From NCBI GenBank assembly GCA_051861205.1, contig JBHYDC010000010.1:62001-126000 (forward strand): a DNA stretch of 64,000 bases, written 5' to 3'. Source of the stretch: JBHYDC01 sp051861205. GTDB taxonomy: Bacteria; Pseudomonadota; Alphaproteobacteria; Rhizobiales; Pleomorphomonadaceae. Below, piece by piece: positions 41,176 through 50,949 of the stretch (positions are counted from its first letter, which is position 1; each line of letters opens with the position of its first letter). A model generated the notes under the pieces. It had not been told where the DNA came from. It ran no database searches and saw only the letters and a list, made by a program, of their open reading frames with translations. Position numbers and translations under genes: made by a program.

Positions 41176-42507
41176 TCATCGCTCGCGGAACGCCCTTGCA
41201 AACTGGTCCTGAATTGGCTTTAGGAAGAATTCCAGTGGAGTCCGATCCTCCGTCGTGACGAATACTTCGGCTTGCATGCCAGCCCCTATTCGGTTCGGTG
41301 CAATGCGATCGAGTTCGCCAGCATCAAGCGTGATTAGTACGGTGTAAAAACTCCCGCCTCCCTGCGGATCCTGAGTAGTATCCGGTGATATCTGCTCGAC
41401 TTTCCCAAAAAGGAGCGGAGTTGTCCGCTGGTTGAACGCGCGCAGCTTTACTTCTGCTTGCCTGCCAACTTCAATTTGGTCGATATCGGTGGGCGAAATG
41501 CGAGCTTCAATTTGTAGATCTTCATCGATTGGTACTATTAACATAACCGTCTCGGCGGGAGAAATAACGCCTCCGACTGTATGCACCACCAACTCGTGGA
41601 CCCGACCGTCTATCGGCGACCTTAGATCCATCCTTTGGAGTTCATCCTGGACGGCGATACGACGCTGCATCAATTCGGCCGACTTGCTTTGAATCTCGCG
41701 CAGTTCTTCTAATACTTCCTCGCGCAAGGTCACGCCAATCTGTATGATCTGTAACTTTGTCTCGGCAATCTTGCTTTTGATTTGCGCCGTTGTTGCGGCA
41801 AACTGCCCCTTCTGCGACTCTATGGTGGCCACAGCCCGGTCAAGGGTCGCCTTTCGAGCTAGGGTAATCAGCCCGCCTTCATAAAGTTGGCTGGCACCTT
41901 TATGCTCTTCTTTGATTGACGCCTCTTGCTTTTGTCTCGCCTTTTCTTGCGCATCTATTCCGTCGATCTGGTCTAGAAGCTGTTCGATTTGTTGGCCCAA
42001 CTGTTCTTGCTGCCCCGCGCGAGCATTTCTTCGAGCCAGCAAGAGATTTGTTTCCGTTGATACGAGACCCAAAAGTTCCTTTTCATTCATTCGTGCAGTC
42101 AGTTCGGCCGGTACGCTGATGCTATCCTTGTCGCCAAGTTCGGCCTCTAACCGCGCCCGGCGAATAGCGTATTCGTCCAGCTGCTTCTCAATGATTTTGA
42201 GACTGGCTAGCACCGACGAGTCATCAATTTTCACCAGGATTTGATTTTTCTTTACGGTGTCGCCTTCCCTGATGAAAAGTCCGCCGACAGTGCCGCCCTT
42301 ACTGTGCTGGATCTTCTTCGCCGAGCCATCGACGACTATGACTCCTGGGGCAACCACGGCGCCCGACAATGTTGAGGTGACAGCCCACACTCCGATGGTG
42401 GCTACAAACAGAATGACGCTGATGTATCCTGCCAGTGAAATAAAGCGGGATGAATATGAGATCGATTGGTTCAGCGCTTGATAGCGGTCGATGTCTTGGA
42501 TTGTCAT
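41176..42507 (-). CDS. Type I secretion membrane fusion protein (HlyD/PrtE family)
   Basis: 443 residues. A single N-terminal membrane span at about 24-46 (FISLAGYISVILFVATIGVWAV) is followed by a lipoyl half-motif (GSAKKIQHSKGGTVGGLFIREGDTV). A long coiled coil runs from about 110 to 270, rich in Glu/Gln/Lys. The second half-motif and beta-barrel contain the HlyD signature (MDLRSPIDGRVHELVVHTVGGVI). It bridges the ABC exporter to an outer-membrane TolC channel, which is not encoded here. ATGA overlap with the ABC gene. Confidence 0.92.
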   Translation of the reverse strand: MTIQDIDRYQALNQSISYSSRFISLAGYISVILFVATIGVWAVTSTLSGAVVAPGVIVVDGSAKKIQHSKGGTVGGLFIREGDTVKKNQILVKIDDSSVLASLKIIEKQLDEYAIRRARLEAELGDKDSISVPAELTARMNEKELLGLVSTETNLLLARRNARAGQQEQLGQQIEQLLDQIDGIDAQEKARQKQEASIKEEHKGASQLYEGGLITLARKATLDRAVATIESQKGQFAATTAQIKSKIAETKLQIIQIGVTLREEVLEELREIQSKSAELMQRRIAVQDELQRMDLRSPIDGRVHELVVHTVGGVISPAETVMLIVPIDEDLQIEARISPTDIDQIEVGRQAEVKLRAFNQRTTPLLFGKVEQISPDTTQDPQGGGSFYTVLITLDAGELDRIAPNRIGAGMQAEVFVTTEDRTPLEFFLKPIQDQFARAFRER

Positions 42508-44243
42508 GCCGATTGACGCCGCGTTTGGCTGTGAGAGATTTCTTTTCGCGCCAGCTTCTGTTCAATTTCGGCCTTTGACCCATAAGCGACCAAGCGTCCG
42601 CTGTTTAGAATTGCGACCAGATTGAATGTTTCCATAGCGCTTTGTCTATGAGTTATCATGACCACAATCCCGCCTCGCCTCTGTACCCCCTGGATAGCTG
42701 CGGTGAGTGCTTTGTCGCCGATTTGATCCAGGTTGGCATTTGGCTCATCCAAAACCACCAGGAACGGATCACCGTAAAGGGCCCGCGCGAGCGCGATGCG
42801 TTGACGTTGACCACCAGAAACAGATGCCCCACCCTCATCGATGACGGTTTCGTATCCATCCGGAAGTTTGAGGATCATTTCATGAGCACCTGCGGCCATA
42901 GCCGCAGATACGATCGCCTCACTTGTGGCATCATGCTGAAACCGCGCAATATTCTCTGCGACTGTCCCTTCTAGAAGGGAAATGTCTTGCGGCAAGTATC
43001 CGATATGGCGACCAAGCGCGCTTGCGTCCCAGTCTCCCAGCGCTGCGCCGTCGAGGCGCACGTCACCGGCTAGCGGCCTCCATGCCCCCACCAAGGCACG
43101 CGCCAGGGTCGTTTTGCCGGACGCGCTGGCGCCGAATACCGCCAGCCCATCTCCGGCCTTGAGCGTGAGGGAAACGCCGGATATCAGCGGCTCCCGACTA
43201 CCGGGAGGTCCAACCGCGAGATCGGTAACCGTGACATTGTGCACGGGCCTGGGCAGCGCCGTTCTCACCTTAGGCCCAAGTTCCGCCAGTTCGAGGAGCT
43301 GCCGGATCCGCTGCAAACCTTGGCGTGCAGCCAAGAACCCTTTCCAGTGCGATAAGGCAATTTCCATCGGCGCGAGGGCGCGGGACGTCAAGACTGATGC
43401 GGCAATCATCGCACCGCCGGAGAGTTCGCCCCGGATAACCAGGTAGGCACCAAGTCCAAGCACCGCGGATTGAAGGCCGATGCGGAACATCTTCGCGAAT
43501 ACGTTTGGTCCACTTGCCGAATCGGACGCGGAAAGGCACTCGGTTACATGATGCGCGTCCGCAGACAGCCATCTGCGCTGAAGCGCGTCACCCATTCCCA
43601 TCGCGGCCAAAACTTCGGTATTGCGAATGCTGGAGTCGGCCACTGCATGTCGGGCATTGCTGGTGGAAAGCTGTGCTTTCGATGCCTTCCAGCCTCGCGC
43701 GTCGGTAAGCCACGTCACGCCCAAAATCACAGCGCCGCCGCCGATCGCAAGCCAGCCTAGCCACGGGTGCAGAAAAAAGCAGCCGGCCACGAACAGCGGT
43801 GTCCAAGGCATGTCGAAGAGGGCAGTCGGCCCAAGCGAAGACAAAAACGAGCGGATCTGATCGAGATCCCTTACAGGCTGCATCGCATGTTCTTTGCGGT
43901 AGCCAATCAGGGGGAGTATTCGGAGTGCCGAAAAGGTGCGCGGCGAGAGCTGTGCATTGAAACGCGCGCCGATCCGCGCCAACAGGCGCACGCGCAGCAT
44001 GTCCAAGACACCCTGAAGCACATAACAGGCAAAGAGCAGTGCGGATATTCCAATCAGCGTCGGAATACTCCGAGAGCTAAGCACCCGATCGTAGACCTGG
44101 AGCATGTAAAAGGAACCGGAAAGCATCAAAAGGTTGATGATGGCAGAAAACAACGCCACAGCAACAAATGCCCCCCTGCAACTCGAAAGTGCGGACGAGA
44201 CGATGGAACCGGGAGACGCTGAAATTGACACGCTAAAATCCAT
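42504..44243 (-). CDS. Type I secretion ABC exporter (PrtD family)
   Basis: 579 residues. Start MDFSVSISASPGSIVSSALS; an upstream extension reaches into a hairpin and is unlikely. About six membrane spans in residues 25-300, then a nucleotide-binding domain: Walker A GASASGKTT near 360, signature SVSGGQRQRIALARAL and Walker B FLVVLDEPNANLD. No N-terminal C39 peptidase domain. It exports RTX proteins through a C-terminal uncleaved signal; the RTX gene immediately upstream is the evident cargo. Base composition is lower in G+C than in the glycogen genes. Confidence 0.93.
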   Translation of the reverse strand: MDFSVSISASPGSIVSSALSSCRGAFVAVALFSAIINLLMLSGSFYMLQVYDRVLSSRSIPTLIGISALLFACYVLQGVLDMLRVRLLARIGARFNAQLSPRTFSALRILPLIGYRKEHAMQPVRDLDQIRSFLSSLGPTALFDMPWTPLFVAGCFFLHPWLGWLAIGGGAVILGVTWLTDARGWKASKAQLSTSNARHAVADSSIRNTEVLAAMGMGDALQRRWLSADAHHVTECLSASDSASGPNVFAKMFRIGLQSAVLGLGAYLVIRGELSGGAMIAASVLTSRALAPMEIALSHWKGFLAARQGLQRIRQLLELAELGPKVRTALPRPVHNVTVTDLAVGPPGSREPLISGVSLTLKAGDGLAVFGASASGKTTLARALVGAWRPLAGDVRLDGAALGDWDASALGRHIGYLPQDISLLEGTVAENIARFQHDATSEAIVSAAMAAGAHEMILKLPDGYETVIDEGGASVSGGQRQRIALARALYGDPFLVVLDEPNANLDQIGDKALTAAIQGVQRRGGIVVMITHRQSAMETFNLVAILNSGRLVAYGSKAEIEQKLARKEISHSQTRRQSA

Positions 44244-44264
44244 CCTGATCCGGATGATACAATG

Positions 44265-44297
44265 CCAACCTGCCGGCATGACTTGCCGGCAGGTTGG
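44265..44297 (-). promoter_or_regulatory. Perfect 14-bp hairpin between the RTX gene and its exporter genes
   Basis: Arms CCAACCTGCCGGCA (44265-44278) and TGCCGGCAGGTTGG (44284-44297) pair without mismatch around a five-base loop. It lies 110 bases after the RTX stop and 22 bases before the exporter ATG on the same strand. No T-run follows, so it could be an attenuator, an RNase-blocking 3' end for the abundant cargo mRNA, or both. This would give more RTX mRNA than transporter mRNA, as in other type I secretion operons. Confidence 0.6.
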
Positions 44298-44406
44298 TCA
44301 AAGGCGATACATACAGTCTAAAATCGACTGCTGCGAGATTTAGCTAAAGTGTTAGTTAAATCCGCTGTAACCCCTTGATAGATCAATCTCTGTTTTCAAA
44401 ATTCAG

Positions 44407-46032
44407 TTAGACGAAGCTGAAATATTTCGATGCTTGAGATGCATCGGCTTTAACGTCATCGTAGATGGCCTGACCGTCAGTGAGAATAGCAATAGACCAT
44501 TCCCCGCCCGCCGCCGCAGCACCGTTGTTATCCCCCGTCAGCATGAGCTTTGTACCGTCCGTGCTCGCGTGTTGGCTGAACCAGTTGCTGACAAACTCCT
44601 GGCGAAGTTCGGCAGACTGGAGGTTCCAAGCCGGAATAAAGTCGGCGAACCGAATTTTGTCTTCTCCGATCTTGAAATCCGTTATCTGGTCTGCGCCCGT
44701 GTCGAGGTTGAAGAAGGCTTTCCCGTTGTTCCAGTCGACGCTTACCTTGCCGCCAAAGACGAAGGTGTCCTTGCCGTTTCCGCCGGTCAGCGTGTCGTTG
44801 CCTAATCCACCGTAGAGGAAGTCGTTTCCGTCTTCGCCTTTCAGCGTGTCGTTACCGTCGCCGCCATTAAGGGAGTCCTGACCGTTGCCACCATTAAGGG
44901 TGTCTTTGCCGTTGTCCCCAAGAACAGAGTCGTTGCCGTCGCCACCATTGAGGCTGTCGTCGCCGTCTCCGCCGCTGATAGCATCGGCCTGGGTCGTGCC
45001 CGTTATCGTATCGTTGCCGCCAAAACCGTAGGCTTTGAGAGCCTTACCACCGAGATCAGGATGCGTACCGTCAATGGTGTCAACACCCGTCTCTCCGTGA
45101 ACGACTTTGGCAGTTTCGCGCAGGAAATCGCTAGCTTTGATGTCCCCAACGTTTTCCAGGGTAATCGACATGCCCTTATCATTGGTGTCGGTAGCGTTCT
45201 TAATGGTCAGTGTCGCACTCTTTGCGCCGTTGATGATTGTTGCGGACAGATCGAACTGGAACTTTTGACCCCCAAGTGTGCCGAACTCGGCTGTTATGGC
45301 TTGGCCTGCGCTATGATTCAGGGAGACCCCGGGCATAGTCATGAACCCGGGCATAGTGAAATTGTGGCCGTAGGCGCCCGTGTCACTCACCAGGGCATCA
45401 GCAGCATTCAAGACCTTCTGAACGTCAGCGTCAGCCATACGCTCGAACAGAGTCCGAAGATCAAGCTTATCGGTGCCGCTGGCAAAGTCCGCAATGGTGT
45501 CCGCGCCAAATGTGGCGCCCAAGTTCAGGCGCTTTTCTGCATTGTTGATCCAATATTCGAAGCGGTCAGCGCCATCGCCTCCCGTTAGACGATCGTTGCC
45601 AGAGCCACCGTTCAACATGTCGTTGCCGACACCGCCGAAGAGTTGATCGTTGCCACTACCGCCCCAAAGAGAGTCGTTACCCTCTTCGCCGAATAGAAAG
45701 TCGTCGCCGTTGTCACCGCTCAAGCTGTCGTTACCACTGCCACCGTACAGATAGTCCGTGTCGTTACCACCCCAGAGCTGGTCATTACCTTCCCCGCCAT
45801 AGAGGTAGTCAGTCCCAGCTTCGCCGTAAAGCATATCGTTGCCAGCGCCGCCGTAGACATAGTCATTGCCATTGCCAGCCCATACGCGGTCGTTGCCGTC
45901 GCCTGCATCAATGATATCGGCGTCAGCGCTGCCACGAATGAAATCGTTAGTGGTTTGCGTCACAGCGTCGCGCACGGTCGTAACGGTCGAGCCCGACACG
46001 GTTTTCACATTTACGTTTAACTGAATTGACAT
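44407..46032 (-). CDS. Secreted RTX calcium-binding protein with two RTX modules
   Basis: 541 residues starting MSIQLNVNVKTVSGS, with GGGGG before the ATG. Block 1 of glycine-rich nonapeptides (GGxGxDxLx) fills about 34-156 and is followed by GADTIADFASGTDKLDL at 176-192. An unrelated 140-residue region follows, then block 2 at about 336-422, followed by GADQITDFKIGEDKIRF at 446-462. No protease HExxH, lipase GxSxG or other catalytic motif is visible. The end (SQASKYFSFV) is a hydrophobic tail like type I secretion signals. It is probably exported by the adjacent ABC/HlyD pair and folded by Ca2+ outside the cell. Role unknown (matrix, adhesion or S-layer-like). Confidence 0.88.
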   Translation of the reverse strand: MSIQLNVNVKTVSGSTVTTVRDAVTQTTNDFIRGSADADIIDAGDGNDRVWAGNGNDYVYGGAGNDMLYGEAGTDYLYGGEGNDQLWGGNDTDYLYGGSGNDSLSGDNGDDFLFGEEGNDSLWGGSGNDQLFGGVGNDMLNGGSGNDRLTGGDGADRFEYWINNAEKRLNLGATFGADTIADFASGTDKLDLRTLFERMADADVQKVLNAADALVSDTGAYGHNFTMPGFMTMPGVSLNHSAGQAITAEFGTLGGQKFQFDLSATIINGAKSATLTIKNATDTNDKGMSITLENVGDIKASDFLRETAKVVHGETGVDTIDGTHPDLGGKALKAYGFGGNDTITGTTQADAISGGDGDDSLNGGDGNDSVLGDNGKDTLNGGNGQDSLNGGDGNDTLKGEDGNDFLYGGLGNDTLTGGNGKDTFVFGGKVSVDWNNGKAFFNLDTGADQITDFKIGEDKIRFADFIPAWNLQSAELRQEFVSNWFSQHASTDGTKLMLTGDNNGAAAAGGEWSIAILTDGQAIYDDVKADASQASKYFSFV

Positions 46033-46099
46033 TTTTCTGCCCCCGCAATGGATAATGCCATCTTTGACATTATGTGTAAGAGTTAACAATTGTGAGCAT

Positions 46100-46128
46100 A
46101 TTGTATCTTTTAATGTTAGAAAAGCCAA
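46100..46128 (-). promoter_or_regulatory. Sigma-70-type promoter of the RTX gene
   Basis: On the minus strand TTGGCT (46128-46123) and TACAAT (46105-46100) are spaced by 17 bases, about 60 bases before the start codon, in a strongly AT-rich region. This is the clearest -35/-10 pair in the window. The rest of the 337-base gap up to 46369 holds no gene that I can support. Confidence 0.6.
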
Positions 46129-46369
46129 AAAAATGAATGATTCGACTCACCTTAAGGTTGTATTAATAATTTTGTACATTTAAAAGTTGAAGATAAAGCG
46201 CTTATTGTGTCTGTTTCGGTCTGATGCTTTTGCTACTCAATCAGCGAACAGCAATGTGCCAGCCTGCGGCAGGCAGGGCTAAAAATCATGCAATTGTAAT
46301 CATCGTGAATTCGTGTCCGACGCCTTCGGCGGGGCTTATGAAGGTCTGTCAACGTTATTGACGAGCCCA

Positions 46370-48848
46370 TCACCCCTTAAGCCGCGCGCCCTCCGGGTCA
46401 TAAAGCGGCTCGGCGGTCACGGTCGCCGCGAAGCGGGTGCCGAGATACTCCACCTCCAGCCGCTCGCCGGGCTTTGCAAGCTCCAGCGGCAGATACGCGT
46501 AGGCGATCATCTTGGCTACGGCATAGCCATAGTTGGCGCTCGTCACATACCCCACCGCCACGCCGTCCCGCAGCACCGGCTCCTTGCCAAGCAACACGCC
46601 CGCCGGATCGTCCAGCGTCAGGCAGCAGAGCTTGGCGGAAATTCCATCCGTCTTCTNNNNNNNNNNCCAGCACGTTCCGGCCGATGAAATCGCCCTTCTT
46701 CCAGTTTACCGACCAGCCGAGGCCGGCCTCCAGCGGCGTGCGGTCTGCGATAAGATCGGCGCCGGCAAGCCTGTACCCCTTCTCGATGCGAAGGCTATCC
46801 AGCGCCCCGATCCCGCACACCACCACGCCGCGATCCGCGCCCGCCGTAAGGAGCAAATCCCAAGCCGCCCGGCCATGCGGCGCGGCCATATACATCTCGA
46901 ATCCGAACTCTCCCGCATAGGAAATCCGCAGCGCCCGCGCCGGCACATGACCGATCGAAATCTCCTTCGATCGGTAATAAGGCAGCGCCGCGTCGGAGAT
47001 ATCGTCCGCGATCACCGCCTCCAATATCTCCCGCGCCCTTGGCCCCCAAAGCCCGATCCCGCACAGTTCATGCGTCACGTTACGGATGCGCAGCCGGTCC
47101 AGGCCATAGCCGCCTGCCCGCGCCACGCGCTGCATATGCGCCAGATCCGACAGTCCGGACCCCGTACCCGTCAAAACTAGGAAGCTCTCCTCCCCCGTGC
47201 GCGCCACCACCATGTCGGAAAGCACGCCGCCGCGCTGGTTCAGCATGCAGGTATAGACCACCTGCCCCACGGCCTTGTTCACGTCGTTGGCGAGCACATA
47301 ATTCAGGAAATCCGCCGCGCCCTCGCCTTCCACCGCGATCTTGGTGAAGGTCGAAACGTCGTAGATCCCCGCCGCGTTGCGCGTGGCCAGCGCTTCCGCA
47401 CCCTGGATGCGCGACCATTCATAAGCCGCCCAGCCCTCGCGCTTGGGCAGGTCCAGCCCGTTCACCAGCGCGGCGTTCGCGCCGAACCACGCCGGCCGCT
47501 CCCAGCCCGCGATCTCCCAGAAATGCGCACCATTCGCCACATGCCGGTCGTGCATGGGCGATGTCCGCAACCCCCGCGCCACCGTCGGCATCGCCAGCGG
47601 ATGAATGATGTCATACACTTCGCGATATTGCTGCGACCCGCGATCGTTCACATAAGCCGGCGTCGTCTGGAACTTGGCGAAGCGGTTCAGTTCCGCCTCC
47701 CGCACGTCGATGCCGGGATCGCCCTCCACCATCCAATGCGCCATCGATCGCCCGATACCGGCTGAATGGGTGATCCACACCCCCTCGCACAGCCAGAAGC
47801 CCGGCAGATCGGCATGCTCACCCATCAGTGGCATTCCATCCGGCGGGAAAGAGAAAATGCCGTTGAACGCATCCGCATTGGCAGCGCCGTCCAGCACCGG
47901 AAAAAGATTCACCGAGGCCCGGTGGCATTCCTCGAAATGCTCCGGCGTGAACTCCAGGCAAGATGGCATGCGCGGCGCAAGCTTGAACGGCAACAGCGTT
48001 TCCGCATCCACCGGCAGCGGCGCATGGCGATAGTTGCCGATACCGAACTGGCCGAAATGCTGGCGGAAATACAGCGAGTGATCTTGCGCGCGGATCAGCG
48101 GCATCGCGCTTTCGATCGTGCCGCCCTGCGAAAGCTCTTCCAGCACCGGAAGCGGCGCCGTCTTCACATATTGATGCTGCATCGGCTGAAGCGCCACGGG
48201 TACGCCCGCCAGCCGCCCCACCTTCGGCCCCCAGATGCCGGCGCAGCACAGCACCATCTCAGCCTCGATGCGGCCCTTGTCGGTCACAACGGCCGAAACC
48301 CGGCCCTTCGCCCGCTCAAAGCCCGTAACGGTCACCTCGCCGTTGAACTCGATCCCGGCCTTTTCCGCCGCCCGCCCCATCGCTTCGGCCGCAACCACCG
48401 GGCGGCCGATGCAATCGTCCGGCACATAAAGCCCGCCGTGGATCTTCGTCTCGTCAAGGATCGGGATATGCTTCTTCACCTCGGCCGGCGATAGAATCTC
48501 GCCCGGAATCCCCCAGCTCTGCTGCAATCCGCGCCGCCGTTTCAGCTCCTGAAGCCGGGCCTTAGTCTCGGCCAGCTCGATTCCGCCAAGGAACGCCGCG
48601 CCCGACTGGCCGCCCACATCCAGCCCCGCGAACAGCCCGATGGTATAGCGCGCCCAAGCCGCCATCGTGCGCGAACTGTTGGTCTGAAACATACCCCCCG
48701 GCGCGTGGCTGGTGGATCCGCCGGTGCGATAAAGCGGCCCCTGGTCGATCACGACCACGTCCGTCACGCCAAGCTGCGCGAGATGATACGCCGTGGAGGT
48801 TCCGGCGATCCCCGCGCCAATGATGACGATCCGCGCGCGATCCCGCAT
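46370..48848 (-). CDS. FAD-dependent dehydrogenase with GcvT domain (sarcosine/dimethylglycine dehydrogenase-like), interrupted by an assembly gap
   Basis: About 825 residues. The N-terminal FAD domain has IVIIGAGIAGTSTAYHLAQLGV at 7-28 and RTGGSTSHAPGGMFQ, the latter carrying the His that is flavin-linked in relatives. From about residue 430 there is a folate-binding GcvT/aminomethyltransferase module (IYDVSTFTKIAVEGEGAADFL, YAGEFGFEMYMAA) with a C-terminal GcvT barrel (LEVEYLGTRFAATV). Such enzymes oxidatively demethylate N-methylated glycines and pass formaldehyde to tetrahydrofolate. Ten N at 46657-46666 break the frame, but both parts read well. The substrate is not certain. Confidence 0.85.
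46657..46666. other. Assembly gap (ten N)
   Basis: A placeholder run of ten N inside the GcvT/FAD dehydrogenase gene. The frame differs on the two sides, so the true missing length must be a multiple of three if the gene is intact. The coding break is an assembly effect, not evidence for a pseudogene. Confidence 0.98.
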
Positions 48849-48990
48849 GTCCTGCCCCACCCATCTCAAATGCCGTAACCGCAGGTTCGCGGATGGCGGT
48901 TCAAGGGTAAAGCACAGACCCGACATAGTGTGCGACGAATGCGACGAACATGACGGTATTATTCAAAACGAACCAATCGCGCCCGCGCCC

Positions 48991-50394
48991 TCAAGCCGCC
49001 AAAGGCTTGTACCGCTCCAAAAACGCATCCTGATACTTGTCGGCGATCCGCACCGTCAGGTGTAGCCCGTCGTCGGGTTCGTCGTCGCGCTCCAACACTT
49101 CACCATGGGCGTAGAGCCATGCCAGCGCCGCGCCGTCGGCCTTGTCGAGAACCACCTCGAACACAGGCCGGTCGCCCACGAGCCGCCGTTCGATCTCCGC
49201 CACCAGCGCATCGATCCCCTCGCCCGTCACGGCCGAGATGGCGAAGCGCGTTTGCCCGGTCGTGCTTGGGGTCTGCACCTGTTCGAGAACGGCCGCGCGC
49301 CGCACCTCGTCCAGCGCATCGATCTTGTTCCAAACCTCGATCACCCGCGCCGGGTCATTCGGATTCACGTCAAGTTGCCGCAGAACATCGGCCACGTCAG
49401 CCGCCTGCGCCTCGGTGTCGGCATGCGAAATGTCCCGCACATGCAGGATCAGCGTTGCCTCGATCACCTCTTCCAGCGTTGCGCGGAATGCAGCAACCAA
49501 GTGCGTCGGCAGGTTGGAGATGAACCCCACGGTATCCGAAAGGATCGCCTCGGTGCCCTGCGCCAGCCGTATCCGCCGCAGCGTCGGGTCCAGCGTTGCG
49601 AACAGCAAGTCCTTCGCGAACACGTCCGATGAGGTGAGCCGGTTGAACAGAGTCGATTTTCCCGCGTTGGTATAGCCCACCAGCGCAATCACCGGATGCG
49701 GCGCCTTCTGCCGCTGCCGACGGTGAAGATCGCGCGTGCGCCGAACCTGTTCGAGTTCGTCTTCCAGCCGCGAGATCTTCTCCTGAAGCTGCCTACGATC
49801 CGATTCGATCTGGGTTTCGCCGGGGCCGCCGAGGAAGCCCACGCCGCCGCGCTGGCGCTCCAAATGCGTCCAAGACCGTACAAGTCGGCCCTTTTGGTAA
49901 TTCAGATGCGCCAGATCAACTTGCAACCGGCCCTCGCGGGTCCGCGCCCGCTCGCCGAAAATTTCCAGGATCAACCCGGTCCGGTCGATCACCTTGGTGC
50001 CCCAGGCCTTCTCCAAATTCCGCTGCTGGATCGGCGTGATCGCGTGGTCCACCACCACGAGTTCCACCTCCTCGGTGGTCACCGCCAGCTTCACCTCTTC
50101 AACCTTTCCGGTGCCCAGCAGCGTGGCCGGGCGCGGGTCGGCGATCCGCACGGTAATGGTGGCGCGCACATCCAGATCGATCGCGCGGGCCAGCCCCACC
50201 GCCTCCTCCACCCGCGCGTCCAGATCCCGCAAGGCGGAGGTCGCGCGCGCTTCGCCGTCCTTCTCCCGCCGGCGCACAAGGTCTGGAACCACAACAATCG
50301 CGCGGGTCCGCGTCGCTAGGCGCGACTGGGTCATCGGTTTGCGCGGCGCCGTGCCGGTTTCCTCGTCAGGGTCGCGATGCTCCAAGCGGTCCAC
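48991..50394 (-). CDS. hflX: GTPase HflX
   Basis: 467 residues from a GTG at 50394; an ATG at 50335 (MTQSRLATRTRAIVVVPDL) is an alternative, since neither has a clear ribosome-binding site. The N-terminal HflX domain contains LLGTGKVEEVKLAV and HLNYQKGRLVRSWTHLERQRGG with the GGPGETQIE motif. The G domain has G1 GYTNAGKST, G3 DTVGFISNLP and G4 NKID. It binds ribosomes and rescues stalled or heat-damaged ones. It follows hfq, the usual alphaproteobacterial order, but a terminator-like hairpin lies between. Confidence 0.94.
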   Translation of the reverse strand: MDRLEHRDPDEETGTAPRKPMTQSRLATRTRAIVVVPDLVRRREKDGEARATSALRDLDARVEEAVGLARAIDLDVRATITVRIADPRPATLLGTGKVEEVKLAVTTEEVELVVVDHAITPIQQRNLEKAWGTKVIDRTGLILEIFGERARTREGRLQVDLAHLNYQKGRLVRSWTHLERQRGGVGFLGGPGETQIESDRRQLQEKISRLEDELEQVRRTRDLHRRQRQKAPHPVIALVGYTNAGKSTLFNRLTSSDVFAKDLLFATLDPTLRRIRLAQGTEAILSDTVGFISNLPTHLVAAFRATLEEVIEATLILHVRDISHADTEAQAADVADVLRQLDVNPNDPARVIEVWNKIDALDEVRRAAVLEQVQTPSTTGQTRFAISAVTGEGIDALVAEIERRLVGDRPVFEVVLDKADGAALAWLYAHGEVLERDDEPDDGLHLTVRIADKYQDAFLERYKPLAA

Positions 50395-50425
50395 CCCTCA
50401 TGGGTCGGTCTGATTTAAAAGACAG

Positions 50426-50450
50426 CGCCCCGCAGCCGAACCGCGGGGCG
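50426..50450 (-). terminator. Terminator-like hairpin between hfq and hflX
   Basis: CGCCCCGC (50426-50433) and GCGGGGCG (50443-50450) pair perfectly around nine bases. On the minus strand the stem is followed after four bases by TCTTTT. It lies 89 bases past the hfq stop and 32 bases before the hflX start, and probably lowers read-through from hfq into hflX. Confidence 0.55.
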
Positions 50451-50538
50451 AGCGACAGGTTGAGATAACGACCAACGGCTGCGGAAGGATCCAGCAGCGC
50501 GGGCCCGTCCCTTCATTTCGCGCCGCTTTGCCGCGCGA

Positions 50539-50781
50539 TCAAGGAGCCTCTTCACCTTGCTCGAAAAGCTGCACGGGCTGGGCTGGCATGATAGTAGAAA
50601 TAGCATGCTTATACACAAGCTGCGAGTGCCCATCTCGGCGTAGCAATACGCAGAAGTTGTCGAACCACGTGACAACGCCTTGAAGTTTGACGCCGTTGAC
50701 CAGAAAAATCGTCAGGGAGGTTTTGTTTTTCCGGACATGATTGAGAAACGTGTCCTGAAGATTTTGCGCGCGGTCCGCCAT
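50539..50781 (-). CDS. hfq: RNA chaperone Hfq
   Basis: 80 residues, the normal alphaproteobacterial length. Sm1 motif NLQDTFLNHVRKNKTSLTIFLVNGVKLQG and Sm2 motif YKHAISTIMPAQP are intact, with the Q9/F/K-H RNA-binding residues of the proximal face. The hexamer pairs small RNAs with mRNAs. Upstream is dat, downstream hflX. The 168-base space before it should hold its promoter. Confidence 0.97.
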   Translation of the reverse strand: MADRAQNLQDTFLNHVRKNKTSLTIFLVNGVKLQGVVTWFDNFCVLLRRDGHSQLVYKHAISTIMPAQPVQLFEQGEEAP

Positions 50782-50949
50782 TTCTTTTGGCCTTCTTGAT
50801 TGTGCAGTTTCTGATTTTCAGGCGACAGGTCCGACCCGAAACCGGTTTTGCGGCAGAACCTTATTCCAACCTGAATTCGTTCACTTGTCACCCCTTCGAG
50901 CGATACTTCTTGGCAACAATCCCGCATCAAAGTTGCGCAACTTCGCCAG

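Noticed and set aside
46258..46282. GCCTGC/GCAGGC hairpin upstream of the RTX gene
   Set aside because: The arms are nearly contiguous, leaving no loop, and no T-run follows; not a convincing terminator.
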